A stretch of 64,000 bases of DNA from Xanthomonas vesicatoria ATCC 35937 (GTDB taxonomy: Bacteria > Pseudomonadota > Gammaproteobacteria > Xanthomonadales > Xanthomonadaceae), in the NCBI RefSeq assembly GCF_001908725.1, contig NZ_CP018726.1, forward strand, positions 62,001-126,000, given 5' to 3'. Of the stretch, positions 23,862 to 33,489 are shown one piece after another. Under the pieces are notes generated by a model that saw only the letters and a program-made list of their open reading frames with translations, was not told the DNA's origin and did no database searches. Both the position numbers and the translations under genes were made by a program. Position 1 is the stretch's first letter. The number at the start of each line of letters is the position of its first letter.

Positions 23862-25829
23862 ATGGCATCCTCTAAATCCAACAATGTCTTCTTACGCGTC
23901 GGCCAGCTGGCCACGCTAGGCGTGGAAGACCGTTGGCAGACGGCCATATACCTCCCTGAGTCCATAGACGACCTGCGGACTCAGCACAGTTCAGCGCCCG
24001 CGTTGAGCACGGAAGCGTTCGAACCGATCGTGCTTAGGCTGGTATCTGCACCATCCGTTACCAACCGCCCGTTCCTGATGGTCAAGGCGACTGTTGAGGA
24101 CCGCGAGCGCGGCCAGTACCAGGCCCAGTTCAGCGGTGACCTGCAGGCATGGATGGATAGCCTGAAGCAAGGCTTGGTGATTTGTGCCATGGCCAAGGCT
24201 CGTTGGTGGAATGAGACCCTGACCGTGCTGGTGAAGGAGAGGATCGAGAAGGAGTGGTACGGAAAACTTCGCCCCAACTACAAGGGCCGTCCGAAAGGCT
24301 TGACGGGCTCGGATCTTCGCCGGCTGATTCAGCAGTACCTCGAGGAAGGCATCCCGGACGCGTGCGAGCGCTTGGTCGAGCACTTGGCTCCGCTGGGGAA
24401 GATCGATGAGTTGCTCGAAGAGGTCGGATGCCCGGGCTGGAACCTGCGGTCGCTCTTTCTGCAAGCACACCGCCCACACACTCCTGAATACTGGGAACAC
24501 AGCATCTCTGCGTTGACGCGACTGGACGCGCTCGCCGGATTGCATCGGGCCAAGGCCGGAGGGCCTAAACCTATTTCCAATCCTTTCCATATTTCCACAG
24601 TCGAGAAGCGACTGCGTTCCGCCGGAATCTCGCTTACTGACGACCAGACCAACGCACTCGCTGTGTACCGAGCAGCGTTGGCTAGGAAGAGGCCTGCGCG
24701 GGTCATGAGCCTGGGTGACGTTGGCACAGGCAAGAGTTTGTGCATCTACATGGTGGCCGCCGGTATCGCCGATCAGGGCGGACGCTCCATGTGTCTCTTT
24801 CCCAACTCGCAGCTGGCCGTGCAGATGATGGAGGACTTCAAGCATTGGGCGCCCGATCTCGAAATGAGCTTGGTAACTAGTGACAGCGACGCTTCGGTAA
24901 ACCTCGAGGCCCCGATCCTGATCGGCACAACGGCGTTGCTCACCCGCAAGCTTCCCAAGGTGGATGCGGTTCTCGTGGACGAGCAGCACCGTTTCAGCCG
25001 TGAGCAGCGCGAGAAGAAGGTCGGGCGACACACGCACCTGTTCGAGTTCACGGCCACCTGCATTCCCCGCACGGAGGCGCTGGTCCGCATTGGTCTGTAC
25101 GAGACCGTCGAGTTGCGACAGACCTTTGCCCCGAAAACCATCTACACGCACCTGCACATCGGGCGAGAGGGCCGGCGCGACCTGTTCAACATGCTTTTGG
25201 ATGACTTGAAGAACGGGGGGCGTGTGCTGGTGGTCTATCCCCGCAAGAATCTGGATGACGTTGAGGCCGTCGAGGGGATGGAGTCCCGCATGGAAACCAA
25301 CCCGATGCATACGGTCGAAGGCGCGCTTCCCGGCTGGCAGGCCAAGTTCGGAGATCAGGTCGCATCGATCACCTCCGACAACACGACCGAGGAAAAAGTG
25401 GCCACGCTGGACGCATTTGCGGATGGCCGCATCAACGTTCTGGTCACCACGACCGTCGTGGAGGTGGGGCTGAACCTGCCCGGCCTCTACCGAATCGTCA
25501 TCGTGGACCCGACCCGATACGGCCTGGCCACCCTGCACCAGCTGCGCGGGCGCGTCGCCCGCAAAGGCGGGGAGGGGCACTGCGAGCTGCTGTGCGACGA
25601 CAAGCTCAAGGCCGAGCAACAGGACCGGCTGGATTTTTTCTGTGCGACCACGGACGGGTTTAAGATTGCCGCCCGCGACCTGGAGCTGCGTGGCGCTGGT
25701 GATTTGGGCAGCGGCAGCGATCGCCAGTCCGGCGCCGACTTCGTGTTCCTGATCGGGCGCAAACTCAGTATGGCGGACTTCAGTCTGGTCCTGCCGATCT
25801 ACACGCGGCGGATACCCGAAGCTGCCTGA
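23862..25829 (+). CDS. RecG-like superfamily 2 DNA helicase
   Basis: The 655-residue protein has two helicase lobes: P-loop Gly-Asp-Val-Gly-Thr-Gly-Lys-Ser (about 285-292), Asp-Glu-Gln-His (about 373-376), a Phe-Thr-Ala-Thr motif, and a C-terminal Leu-Arg-Gly-Arg-Val-Ala-Arg motif. It ends with the RecG-type Arg-Asp-Leu-Glu-Leu-Arg-Gly-Ala-Gly-Asp segment and a Arg-Gln-Ser-Gly motif. RecG remodels stalled forks and branched recombination intermediates. The first 250 residues do not match the usual wedge domain closely and may serve element-specific targeting. The RecG-SSB tail interaction is known elsewhere, and both genes lie close here. Confidence 0.8.
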   Translation: MASSKSNNVFLRVGQLATLGVEDRWQTAIYLPESIDDLRTQHSSAPALSTEAFEPIVLRLVSAPSVTNRPFLMVKATVEDRERGQYQAQFSGDLQAWMDSLKQGLVICAMAKARWWNETLTVLVKERIEKEWYGKLRPNYKGRPKGLTGSDLRRLIQQYLEEGIPDACERLVEHLAPLGKIDELLEEVGCPGWNLRSLFLQAHRPHTPEYWEHSISALTRLDALAGLHRAKAGGPKPISNPFHISTVEKRLRSAGISLTDDQTNALAVYRAALARKRPARVMSLGDVGTGKSLCIYMVAAGIADQGGRSMCLFPNSQLAVQMMEDFKHWAPDLEMSLVTSDSDASVNLEAPILIGTTALLTRKLPKVDAVLVDEQHRFSREQREKKVGRHTHLFEFTATCIPRTEALVRIGLYETVELRQTFAPKTIYTHLHIGREGRRDLFNMLLDDLKNGGRVLVVYPRKNLDDVEAVEGMESRMETNPMHTVEGALPGWQAKFGDQVASITSDNTTEEKVATLDAFADGRINVLVTTTVVEVGLNLPGLYRIVIVDPTRYGLATLHQLRGRVARKGGEGHCELLCDDKLKAEQQDRLDFFCATTDGFKIAARDLELRGAGDLGSGSDRQSGADFVFLIGRKLSMADFSLVLPIYTRRIPEAA

Positions 25830-25868
25830 AGGAGCCGAAAAAGGGGGGCATTCCGCATGCTCATCCGC

Positions 25869-25880
25869 GGGTTCGTTACA
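25869..25880 (+). promoter_or_regulatory. shared upstream element (GGGTTCGTTACA)
   Basis: Exact 12-mer also present at 27471-27482. It ends 49 bases before the proposed TTG start at 25930. Confidence 0.45.
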
Positions 25881-25929
25881 TCGCAGGCCCACTACAGTCC
25901 ACCACGTCCCCAAACCGTGGCTCGACTCC

Positions 25930-27180
25930 TTGAAACTGCGAATCCTCTCCCTGGCGGTGATCGCCTCCTTGGGCGCCGGCTCTGCGCTGGCTGCCGACCA
26001 CACCCATCGAACCGAGGATGCCGCAGATCCGGACCTCGAGCGACTTGAAGTATCAGCGAAGGCCGGCAATGCGGTTGCCGCGTCCAGGCTGGCCGCCCTC
26101 TACCAGCAATCGGGCGACCGTCAGCTGCAGGCCAGGGCGCTGGAGGTGCTGTCGTCTTGCGACGCTCAGATGCACCCAATTTGCCGGGTAGACCTCGGCT
26201 TGGCCTACGGGCGACAGGCGCTCCTAGATGACCTGGACGAAGATCGCCGCCAGCAGCTGGCTCGCCAGTCCATCTTTCGGATTACCCATGCAGCGCACAT
26301 GGGCAATGCCGATGCCGTGCAGCTGCTGACGGACTTCGCCAACGCCGGCCTGGGCGGGCGCCGTACGGCAGCAATCTCCGCGGCGCAAGCCTCGCCTGAG
26401 GCAGGTCCCACTGCGGTGGAAGATCACCGCCACACCCTAGAAGTGCCCGCGATTAGGCGTCCGAAGACGACGAGGGCCGCTTTTTCAGAATATCGCAAGG
26501 ACGGCATCTTCCTTGCAGCTGAACCTCGACCGCTACTGAACCCGCTCATCCGCCCATTGGAGTTCACGGCACGGTCTGCACAGCCTATGCCCGTACTCGT
26601 TGCATCCGTTGGCAAAGTGCCGGTGGTGCCCGCGTCGCCGGCGCCGCTGGAGCTGCAAGGCCTCCAGGGTGAGCTAGACCAAGCGATGGAGCAGCTGCAG
26701 GTGGCTCGTATGCAATTGGAGGAATCCAACAGGACCATCACGGCGCTGCGCGAGCAGATGCTGGCCACGCAGGCGCCTGCTTCGGCATTTGTCGATGCAG
26801 CCGCCCTGAATCGCAAGGCGCTGGATGCCGCCATGAGCGGCGACTACGAGACTGCAATTCCGATGTTCCGCAAGGCCTCCGAGCTCAACCATGCGGGGGC
26901 GATCAACAATCTCGCAGCGATGTTCGTCAACGGAACTGGCGTTGCAAGGGACATGCAGCAGGCCGTCAATCTCTTTGAACGGGCGGCTCAGCTAGGCAAT
27001 GCCGAAGCCGCCGAGAATGCCGCTCGGATCTACAATTACGGCATCGGCCGGGGCAAGGATCCAAGCAGGGCACGTACCTGGTACCGGAAGGCCATTGAGC
27101 TCGGCTCCGTGCGCGCCGCGCAAGAGCTGGCGGACATGGAGCGCAACATCGAAGCCGACGTCTACTTCAAGCCCGTCTAG
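25930..27180 (+). CDS. secreted Sel1-repeat protein
   Basis: A TTG start is used because the frame has no other start before the clear signal peptide (residues 1-21, ending Ala-Leu-Ala); the shared upstream element at 49 bases supports it. After the signal come helical hairpins, a Pro-rich linker, a predicted coiled coil at about residues 240-280, and two to three Sel1-type repeats at about 295-400 (Ala-Ile-x-x-Leu-Ala-x-Met-x-x-x-Gly-x-Gly-Val spacing). Sel1 proteins are periplasmic scaffolds. The layout of signal, coiled coil and C-terminal repeats recalls YbgF/CpoB-like proteins, without proof of relation. It precedes the transfer genes and may assist them. Confidence 0.75.
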   Translation: MKLRILSLAVIASLGAGSALAADHTHRTEDAADPDLERLEVSAKAGNAVAASRLAALYQQSGDRQLQARALEVLSSCDAQMHPICRVDLGLAYGRQALLDDLDEDRRQQLARQSIFRITHAAHMGNADAVQLLTDFANAGLGGRRTAAISAAQASPEAGPTAVEDHRHTLEVPAIRRPKTTRAAFSEYRKDGIFLAAEPRPLLNPLIRPLEFTARSAQPMPVLVASVGKVPVVPASPAPLELQGLQGELDQAMEQLQVARMQLEESNRTITALREQMLATQAPASAFVDAAALNRKALDAAMSGDYETAIPMFRKASELNHAGAINNLAAMFVNGTGVARDMQQAVNLFERAAQLGNAEAAENAARIYNYGIGRGKDPSRARTWYRKAIELGSVRAAQELADMERNIEADVYFKPV

Positions 27181-27391
27181 TGCCAAGCATGCTTCCCCCA
27201 AATCGGTTTTTGGTCGCCGGCTGAGCGTGGTTAACTGATTTCAAGGGCAGGACACCCACGCCTCGTCAGGGGGGCGATCACAAGGACAGCAATAGGGTTT
27301 CGCGAAGGAGCGGTACGACCAGCACACGGGCAGGAAGCTCGGAATCTGGTGGATGGCAGGATGCCAACCCCGACCATGGAGAGGCCACATC

Positions 27392-27425
27392 ACCCCCGCG
27401 CCGTAGGGAACACGGTGCGGGGTTT
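27392..27425 (+). terminator. hairpin terminator candidate
   Basis: A two-part stem (ACCCC-GC with GC-GGGGT, one bulged C, and an inner CCGT/ACGG) spans 27392-27423 and is followed by TTTCTCGTTT. It lies between the Sel1 and relaxase genes. Confidence 0.6.
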
Positions 27426-27470
27426 CTCGTTTAGGGGTCAAAAAAAGGGTGGAAACGGCCGGCATTCCAT

Positions 27471-27482
27471 GGGTTCGTTACA
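27471..27482 (+). promoter_or_regulatory. shared upstream element (GGGTTCGTTACA)
   Basis: Exact copy of the element at 25869-25880, ending 45 bases before the relaxase ATG. Confidence 0.45.
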
Positions 27483-27527
27483 CCTGTGCCCAGCCAAAAT
27501 CGATCGCATGGGAACGAGGATCCATCC

Positions 27528-30155
27528 ATGTGGTTGAGGGGGCTGTTCGGCAGCAAATCAAAGGCGGAACAGGCGGTGCCGGTGCCGGCGCAGGCTGAAG
27601 AAACGGGCCAGACACCGCCGTCGCCCGCGGACACGCATCAGGTCAACACTGCGGCGATCGTGCATCGCGCGCAAGTCCCGCCCGCGGGCCCCACCTACGC
27701 TGGCCAACCCATTCCTTTCTACCCCAACCGCGAAGAGGCCGTCCCTTCGGCGCCGCCGAAGATGCTCCTGGAAACGCAGGGCGCTCTGGTGCAGAAGCTG
27801 CACCAGGCATCGGGCTTCAGCTATGAAGACTTCGACCGCTATTTGCGGCCGGTCCTGTGTAGCTACGCGGAATTCGTTCACCTGTTGCCTGCGTCGGAGA
27901 ACCACCATCACTGGGACATTGGAGGTCTGCTGCGCCATGGTCTGGAATGCGGCTATCACGCCGCGAGGCGCTGCGAGGCGGCCGTCTTCGCCTTGGACTT
28001 CACCCCAGCCCAGCGCAAGGCGCTTGAGCCTCGATACCGCATGTGCGCCATTCTCGGCGCCCTGATGCACGATCTCGGCAAGCCGCTATTCGACGTCGGA
28101 GCCGTCGATGAGAGCGGTAAGCTGCAGTGGGATCCGCACGTGCTTTCCTTACACGCCTGGCTGTCCGAGAACAAGCTCCCGCATTACTTCATCACCTGGC
28201 GTCACGCGCCGCGTGGGACGAAGCATGAAGCCTTCACCACTGCCGCTATTTACCGCATCGTGCCAGAGGAGACGCTGCGATGGATTGCCGCAGCCGGCAG
28301 CCAGAAGCCGTTCTCGGAAATGCTGCTGGCTATGAGTTCGCGCCACGATCCGTCCAACCCGCTGGTCGACATCATCAAGCAGGCGGACCAGATCAGTGTA
28401 TCCCGCGACATCCTCGCTTCTCGTTCGCGACTGGCCCAGACAGGTCAGGGCGGTCTGCGATCGGTGGCATCGCGCCTGGTGCGTTCGTTGCACGACAAGA
28501 TCCTGTCGGGCGAATGGCGCTTGAACCGGGTCGGAGACCCGGTCTGGTACACAGATGACGGAATCATTGCCGTCTTTCCGGAGATCACACATCGCATGGT
28601 GCAGTCGCTGCGCGATAGCGGCGAGCAGGGAGTCGTCCACGACTCGATGCAGGTGCTGGAGATCCTCGCCGATTACGGCTTCACCCAACCTAATATTCTC
28701 CCTGATGGCCGCGCGATGCACACTTGGCACGCCACCATCGATGGCGAGGACCGTGGCAAGCAATTTTCGCAGCGCTTGCAGGTCATCCGTTTCCACACCG
28801 AAACGATCATCCCCTCGGTGACCGTGATGCCCACGCCGGTCAAAGTGACCTGGGAGCCGGCCCCGGGGCAGAAGGCCGTCAGCGCCCCCGCCTTGCCCGC
28901 TGCAGCGACCACGAAGGCTGAGGAGGGGGCGACCGACCAGGCCCACGTCGAGGAGCTGGAGCAGGCTCCGATCGTCCTGGCCAGCGGCGAGCTTCCTGCC
29001 AAGCCGAGCCTTGCCGATGCCGGCACATCGAACACCGTGACCTCGGCACCAGCGGTGCCGCCACAGGAGCTGAAGGCAACGCAGGACGGGCACGCCGCGT
29101 CTTACCCACACCTATACCCGGCCGACATGCTTAAAGACGTTGCCGTGCCAGAGCGGGTTGGTGGGGACGCTTCCGATCCCGTCCTACCGCCTGCTCAGGA
29201 GCTCACGGGACCAGGCGAACTGGCCATCAAAGAGGCCCCGAGTGGTGCCGACGACCCGGACCACCCGTACTTCCGCGATCGATCGACAGAAAAAGATGCG
29301 CGCACGGAACAGATGCGAGAGGCACGGGAACTGATGCGTTCAAACTGGCCGCCGGCGACCGAAGAAGAGGCCAACCAGTGGCTGAGCGCCAAGCGTCCAA
29401 TGGGTATCTATCTGCAGGATATCGCCATGGCAATGAAGGCTAACAAGCTGCGACTGGGCGAACACATCTTCCTGCTTGATGAGCGCGTCAATCTCAAATT
29501 CCCCCTGGTGTTCGAGGGTCTCGGCGCCGACGTATATGAGCTGCGCACTGAATTGAGTGAGATCGGCTGGATTGAGCGCGACCCGTCCACACCGGCGCGA
29601 GTGAACGTCTCCATCACGCACCCGCGTACATCGCGCCCAGTGGAATGCATTCGCCTCAACGAGGACATGAGCCATGTCTTTCAGCTCGTCGCAGCGAGTG
29701 CGTTCGGCTCGCCTGTGGAGGAGGAGGAAGCTCCGTCGACACCGACCACCATCGGTCCGTATCTAACCGCCGACGACATCGGCAAATGGACGGCCATGTC
29801 CTTCGCTGGCACGGGCGACCCTGAACAGGCGGCGGTGCTACGAAACGCGGTCTATCGCTTCTTGAAGGATCGGCACGCGCCCACCGACGACACTCTGGCC
29901 AACCTGGTCGATCTGGACGAACGGCTTACCAAGGTCACCTTGACCGACTTCCTCGGCGCTCACCGCGGCATCAGCCGCACGGCCGTCCACAACAAGTGCG
30001 TAGACAAGGCAAACCCGCTGTTCGTCATAACCCAGTTCGCCAACGCCGCTGCGGCGCGCTGGGAGCTGCGGATCAATCCACTCTACAACGCCCAGCAGGA
30101 CGCTGAGACGGCAACGCTAGTGCGCGATCGCATCTATAGGGAGAACAATCCGTGA
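27528..30155 (+). CDS. traI: MobH-family conjugative relaxase (TraI_2)
   Basis: The start is ATG 27528 after AACGAGGA; an in-frame GTG at 27486 is less likely. The 875-residue protein carries the MobH signature His-His-His (126-128) and an HD motif (181-182, in His-Asp-Leu-Gly-Lys-Pro) within the TraI_2 domain (about 85-400). A Pro/Ala-rich linker follows, then a C-terminal TraI_2_C-like domain from about residue 585. MobH relaxases nick oriT and lead the strand into the recipient cell, as in SXT/R391 and related elements. The coupling-protein gene overlaps its stop by four bases. Confidence 0.9.
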   Translation: MWLRGLFGSKSKAEQAVPVPAQAEETGQTPPSPADTHQVNTAAIVHRAQVPPAGPTYAGQPIPFYPNREEAVPSAPPKMLLETQGALVQKLHQASGFSYEDFDRYLRPVLCSYAEFVHLLPASENHHHWDIGGLLRHGLECGYHAARRCEAAVFALDFTPAQRKALEPRYRMCAILGALMHDLGKPLFDVGAVDESGKLQWDPHVLSLHAWLSENKLPHYFITWRHAPRGTKHEAFTTAAIYRIVPEETLRWIAAAGSQKPFSEMLLAMSSRHDPSNPLVDIIKQADQISVSRDILASRSRLAQTGQGGLRSVASRLVRSLHDKILSGEWRLNRVGDPVWYTDDGIIAVFPEITHRMVQSLRDSGEQGVVHDSMQVLEILADYGFTQPNILPDGRAMHTWHATIDGEDRGKQFSQRLQVIRFHTETIIPSVTVMPTPVKVTWEPAPGQKAVSAPALPAAATTKAEEGATDQAHVEELEQAPIVLASGELPAKPSLADAGTSNTVTSAPAVPPQELKATQDGHAASYPHLYPADMLKDVAVPERVGGDASDPVLPPAQELTGPGELAIKEAPSGADDPDHPYFRDRSTEKDARTEQMREARELMRSNWPPATEEEANQWLSAKRPMGIYLQDIAMAMKANKLRLGEHIFLLDERVNLKFPLVFEGLGADVYELRTELSEIGWIERDPSTPARVNVSITHPRTSRPVECIRLNEDMSHVFQLVAASAFGSPVEEEEAPSTPTTIGPYLTADDIGKWTAMSFAGTGDPEQAAVLRNAVYRFLKDRHAPTDDTLANLVDLDERLTKVTLTDFLGAHRGISRTAVHNKCVDKANPLFVITQFANAAAARWELRINPLYNAQQDAETATLVRDRIYRENNP

Positions 30156-32005
30156 GTGTCTTCAAGGACATCTACAGGTACGAGGATCCGTTCCGGACCA
30201 TCTACGAGTTTTATGCCATCGCGGCATGGGCCGTCGCAGCCTTTCTGACGATCCTGGTGCAGGCCGTGAGCCCGTTCCCGCCAGGAATCTTCATTGTCGT
30301 GTCGGGACTGTGCCTTGCCATGGCAGGAGTCAGGGGCTTGAAAGCGAAAAAACTATGGTCTTTGCAGAAGAACCTGAGCGGTCAAACCCTATCTTTTATG
30401 ACTCGGCAGGAGCTACGCGATATTTGCGCGTCCCATCCGCAAGAACTGTTCCTGGGCTTCGGCTTCACCTGGGCGCAAGACATGGCGCAGATGACACATC
30501 AAATCGAGCGCGCTGATCCCGCACGACTAACCTTCGACGACAGGAAACAGATGGGACAGCCGTGGATCCACGGCATTGGCATGATGAAGGAGGGACCAAT
30601 TTTCCTGCCGCTAGACCATACCGCAGGCCACATTCTGCTGATCGGCACGACCCGCGCCGGCAAGTCCCGTACTTTGGATTCGATCATCGCCCAGGCAGTC
30701 GACCGCGGTGAATCCGTGATCATCTGGGACCCGAAGGGCGACAGGGGCCTGCGCGACTCAGCGCGTAATGCATGCGCGGATTCGAACCGACCTAACGACT
30801 TCATCTACTTCCACCCCGCGTTCCCAGAAAACTCAGCTCGTATTGACCCGCTGAAGAACTTCAACCGCGCCACCGAACTGGCCACCCGAGTTGCAGCACT
30901 GATTCCGTCCGAAACCGGTAATGATCCCTTCACCGCACATGCGATGGGCGTGCTGACCAACATTTGCGAAGGCATGCTGATGGTGCACAGCAAGCCGACT
31001 CTGGTTAAGCTGAAGCGCTATGTGGACTCCGGCGTAGAAACGCTGCTGCGCCAGGCCTGTGAGAAATACTTCACCACCGTCCATCCGGAATGGAGGGATG
31101 AGGTCAAACCATTCCTCGATAAGGCCAAGAAGAACGATAAGGCCATCTGCAACGTTTACGTCGAGTACTACCGTGACGTGATCCAGAAGAAGAAGCCGCA
31201 TGCCGGCCTTGAAGGCCTTATGGGCACCTTCAGCCATGACGCATCGCACCAGCAGAAGATGTTGGCTTCGCTCGTTCCCGTGCTGACCATGCTCACCTCA
31301 GGCACGCTGGGTGGACTACTCTCCCCGGATCCGGACGATGTTGATGATGAGCGTCCTATCACCGACTTTGCGCGCATCATCGCGAACCGCCAAGTCTGTT
31401 ACATCGGCCTGGACTCGTTATCAGACAACATGGTCGGCTCAGCAATCGGCTCCATGTTTGTTTCGGACATGACTGCGGTTTCGGGCGATCGCTACAACTT
31501 CAGTGAAGGTGCGGACACAAAGCCCGTCAACCTCATCATCGACGAGGCAGCAGAGCTGGTCAGCGACAAGATGATCCAGCTGCTGAATAAGGCGGGCGGT
31601 TCAAATCTTCGACTGATCATCGCCACGCAGACCTTCGGTGACTTTGCAGCGCGAGTGGGCTCGGCTGAGAAGGCACGAATGGTGTTGGGCAACCTGAATA
31701 ATGTCATCGTCCTACGCACGATCGACGGCAACACGCAGGAGTACATTGCCGAGTCGCTGCCCAAGACATGGGTGCGCCACATCGAGTACGGAAAGGGCAC
31801 CGATACCGGAACTGCCAAGGTAGGTGAGTTCGGATACCGCATCACCGAGTCGATAAAGGAAACCCAGGTGCCGCTGGTGGCGCCGGCGATGCTCGGCTGC
31901 CTGCCGAACCTTGAATTCTTCGGCCGCATATCCGGTGGCAAGCTGGTCAAGTGCCGGATTCCGCTGCTTGACTCCACGCCCACGCCACAGAAGGAGCGTG
32001 CGTAA
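30152..32005 (+). CDS. traD: conjugative coupling protein TraD (type IV coupling protein)
   Basis: The 617-residue protein starts at a GTG inside the relaxase stop. Two transmembrane segments (about 20-40 and 45-62) anchor it; the ATPase domain has P-loop Gly-Thr-Thr-Arg-Ala-Gly-Lys-Ser (165-172) and Walker B Leu-Ile-Ile-Asp-Glu-Ala-Ala-Glu (about 452-459). This is the SXT-type TraD family that partners MobH relaxases and docks the relaxosome to the type IV secretion channel. The channel genes themselves are not in the window. Confidence 0.9.
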   Translation: MSVFKDIYRYEDPFRTIYEFYAIAAWAVAAFLTILVQAVSPFPPGIFIVVSGLCLAMAGVRGLKAKKLWSLQKNLSGQTLSFMTRQELRDICASHPQELFLGFGFTWAQDMAQMTHQIERADPARLTFDDRKQMGQPWIHGIGMMKEGPIFLPLDHTAGHILLIGTTRAGKSRTLDSIIAQAVDRGESVIIWDPKGDRGLRDSARNACADSNRPNDFIYFHPAFPENSARIDPLKNFNRATELATRVAALIPSETGNDPFTAHAMGVLTNICEGMLMVHSKPTLVKLKRYVDSGVETLLRQACEKYFTTVHPEWRDEVKPFLDKAKKNDKAICNVYVEYYRDVIQKKKPHAGLEGLMGTFSHDASHQQKMLASLVPVLTMLTSGTLGGLLSPDPDDVDDERPITDFARIIANRQVCYIGLDSLSDNMVGSAIGSMFVSDMTAVSGDRYNFSEGADTKPVNLIIDEAAELVSDKMIQLLNKAGGSNLRLIIATQTFGDFAARVGSAEKARMVLGNLNNVIVLRTIDGNTQEYIAESLPKTWVRHIEYGKGTDTGTAKVGEFGYRITESIKETQVPLVAPAMLGCLPNLEFFGRISGGKLVKCRIPLLDSTPTPQKERA

Positions 32006-32652
32006 TGGCACATCGCATCGAGGAGGCACTCACCACCTGGAAATTCATCATCATCGGGTGCTTGTGCTACCTGGCGGCCATCGCCTTGTTCGCGTCTGAA
32101 GGCTATGTCAGCAAGATGCTGGAACGGGAGCGTCAACTCAACTATGGCGTGCTTGGGCCCGGCCCTGCAGGCCATGCTGAGTCACGCGCTTACGCCTGGT
32201 ACAAAACGGGTTTCGTCGACAACGGTATGGTCCTCGGCACCCTCCGAATCGTGACGCCAGAGCAAGGTTCAGACACCACCAGCACAGCTGCCAATGCGGT
32301 GTCTCCAGCTTTGGAATACGTCGAAAGTCGTGTGAGGACGATGTGGCTACTGGTGTACCAGCTGCTGGTGCGGTTGTCGGTCACGGTGATGTGGTGGCCC
32401 TACGGGGTTCTGATCTTCATTCCGGTCATCATCGATGCCTTGACGCAGCGACGCATTGCGTCGACCAATTTCTCAACTCCATCTCCAACGATGCACATCA
32501 TGGCTAAGTCGATGGTGTGGGTCTTCCTCATCGGGGCGGTGGCAATCATCTTCGCCCCGCTTCCGCTCAATCCCGCACTAACACCGCTATTGATCATGCT
32601 CGGTGCGAGTGCGTTTTGGCTGTCGATCACGATGTTCGCAAAGAGCGCCTGA
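32005..32652 (+). CDS. DUF4400-like inner-membrane transfer protein
   Basis: The 215-residue protein overlaps the TraD stop by one base. It has four hydrophobic segments, one near the N-terminus (about 13-30), one at 112-140 and two near the C-terminus (about 170-212). In SXT-type elements a DUF4400 membrane protein directly follows traD, and size, topology and position agree. Its exact function is not known; it may stabilise the coupling protein. Confidence 0.75.
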   Translation: MAHRIEEALTTWKFIIIGCLCYLAAIALFASEGYVSKMLERERQLNYGVLGPGPAGHAESRAYAWYKTGFVDNGMVLGTLRIVTPEQGSDTTSTAANAVSPALEYVESRVRTMWLLVYQLLVRLSVTVMWWPYGVLIFIPVIIDALTQRRIASTNFSTPSPTMHIMAKSMVWVFLIGAVAIIFAPLPLNPALTPLLIMLGASAFWLSITMFAKSA

Positions 32653-32667
32653 TACATGGAAGGAACC

Positions 32668-33489
32668 ATGCAATACCTGACCGTTCGCGAAGTCTTCCAC
32701 CGCTGGCTCAATAAGTACAACCACGACGCGCAGTCGGTGTCCCATGCGGCACGTCGAAAGGCCTTCTCCGCACTTGTAGATCCCACTTTGGGGAGCCACT
32801 TGTGTGGCACCTTGAAACAGGAGGATGCGCGGCGGACGCTGCGCGAAGGCGCGGCACTTCGCTCCCTAGATTCGGCCGCAGCCGCTTTTCACATGCTCAA
32901 CCAGGCGATGGCCTGGGCTGACCTGTGGCCGGCGGAAGCTGTGGTGTATGAGCCGTTCATCGCTGGGACGTCACTTGAAATCCCTCTGTCGTCCTATCAG
33001 GTGGCCGCCCTGGTGACGAAGCTTCCGGTGAACTACAGGGTGGCCTGCCACATCATTCTGCTGACTGGCATCAAGCCTGCGACCCTGACATCGATAACGA
33101 TGGGCGCTTTCATGAGCGCGTTCGAGGCGTCGATTGACACGGACAGCCCTGACCTGATCCATCCGGTGTACGTGGCCAACTCCCCCCAGCCCGTTTTCCT
33201 GACTAACCCCGTGCTGACCGCCATGAACAAGCACGTTAGCCGGTGCAAGGACGCGGAGCGCGTGTTTCAGATGGCACCAACCTCCATCGCGTCCACCTGG
33301 AACCGATATGCGGGCGATGCCCCTGTACTAGGTCGCTTCAAAGGCACCGCAGCAACGCACCTGTTGAAGCTTGGCGCCGATGCGCACGCGCTCTCTGCCA
33401 ACCTCGGGGTAAGCTTGGCGTCCGCAGGAGCGCTCATGGAGCGTCTACGTCCCGCCAGCCAGAGCGTGCAGCAGGAAGCATTAGCGTGA
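32668..33489 (+). CDS. degenerate tyrosine recombinase-like protein
   Basis: Start at ATG 32668, after GGAAGGA, is preferred over 32656. The 273-residue protein keeps the overall layout of a tyrosine recombinase: an N-terminal helical SAM-like domain (about 1-95) and a C-terminal domain with a Leu-Leu-Thr-Gly-Ile-Lys-Pro segment where active enzymes have Thr-Gly-x-Arg, and a Leu-Gly-Val-Ser-x-Ala segment where they have Leu-Gly-His-x. The expected Arg, His and Tyr residues are missing. It is probably a catalytically dead DNA-binding relative. It follows the transfer genes by 15 bases and may share their transcript. Confidence 0.5.
   Translation: MQYLTVREVFHRWLNKYNHDAQSVSHAARRKAFSALVDPTLGSHLCGTLKQEDARRTLREGAALRSLDSAAAAFHMLNQAMAWADLWPAEAVVYEPFIAGTSLEIPLSSYQVAALVTKLPVNYRVACHIILLTGIKPATLTSITMGAFMSAFEASIDTDSPDLIHPVYVANSPQPVFLTNPVLTAMNKHVSRCKDAERVFQMAPTSIASTWNRYAGDAPVLGRFKGTAATHLLKLGADAHALSANLGVSLASAGALMERLRPASQSVQQEALA

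Noticed and set aside
23991..26069. Long minus-strand frame (692 codons) opposite the RecG-like gene
   Set aside because: It lies antisense to a gene with clear helicase motifs and has Arg/Gln/His-rich composition typical of GC-rich antisense frames; no domain seen.
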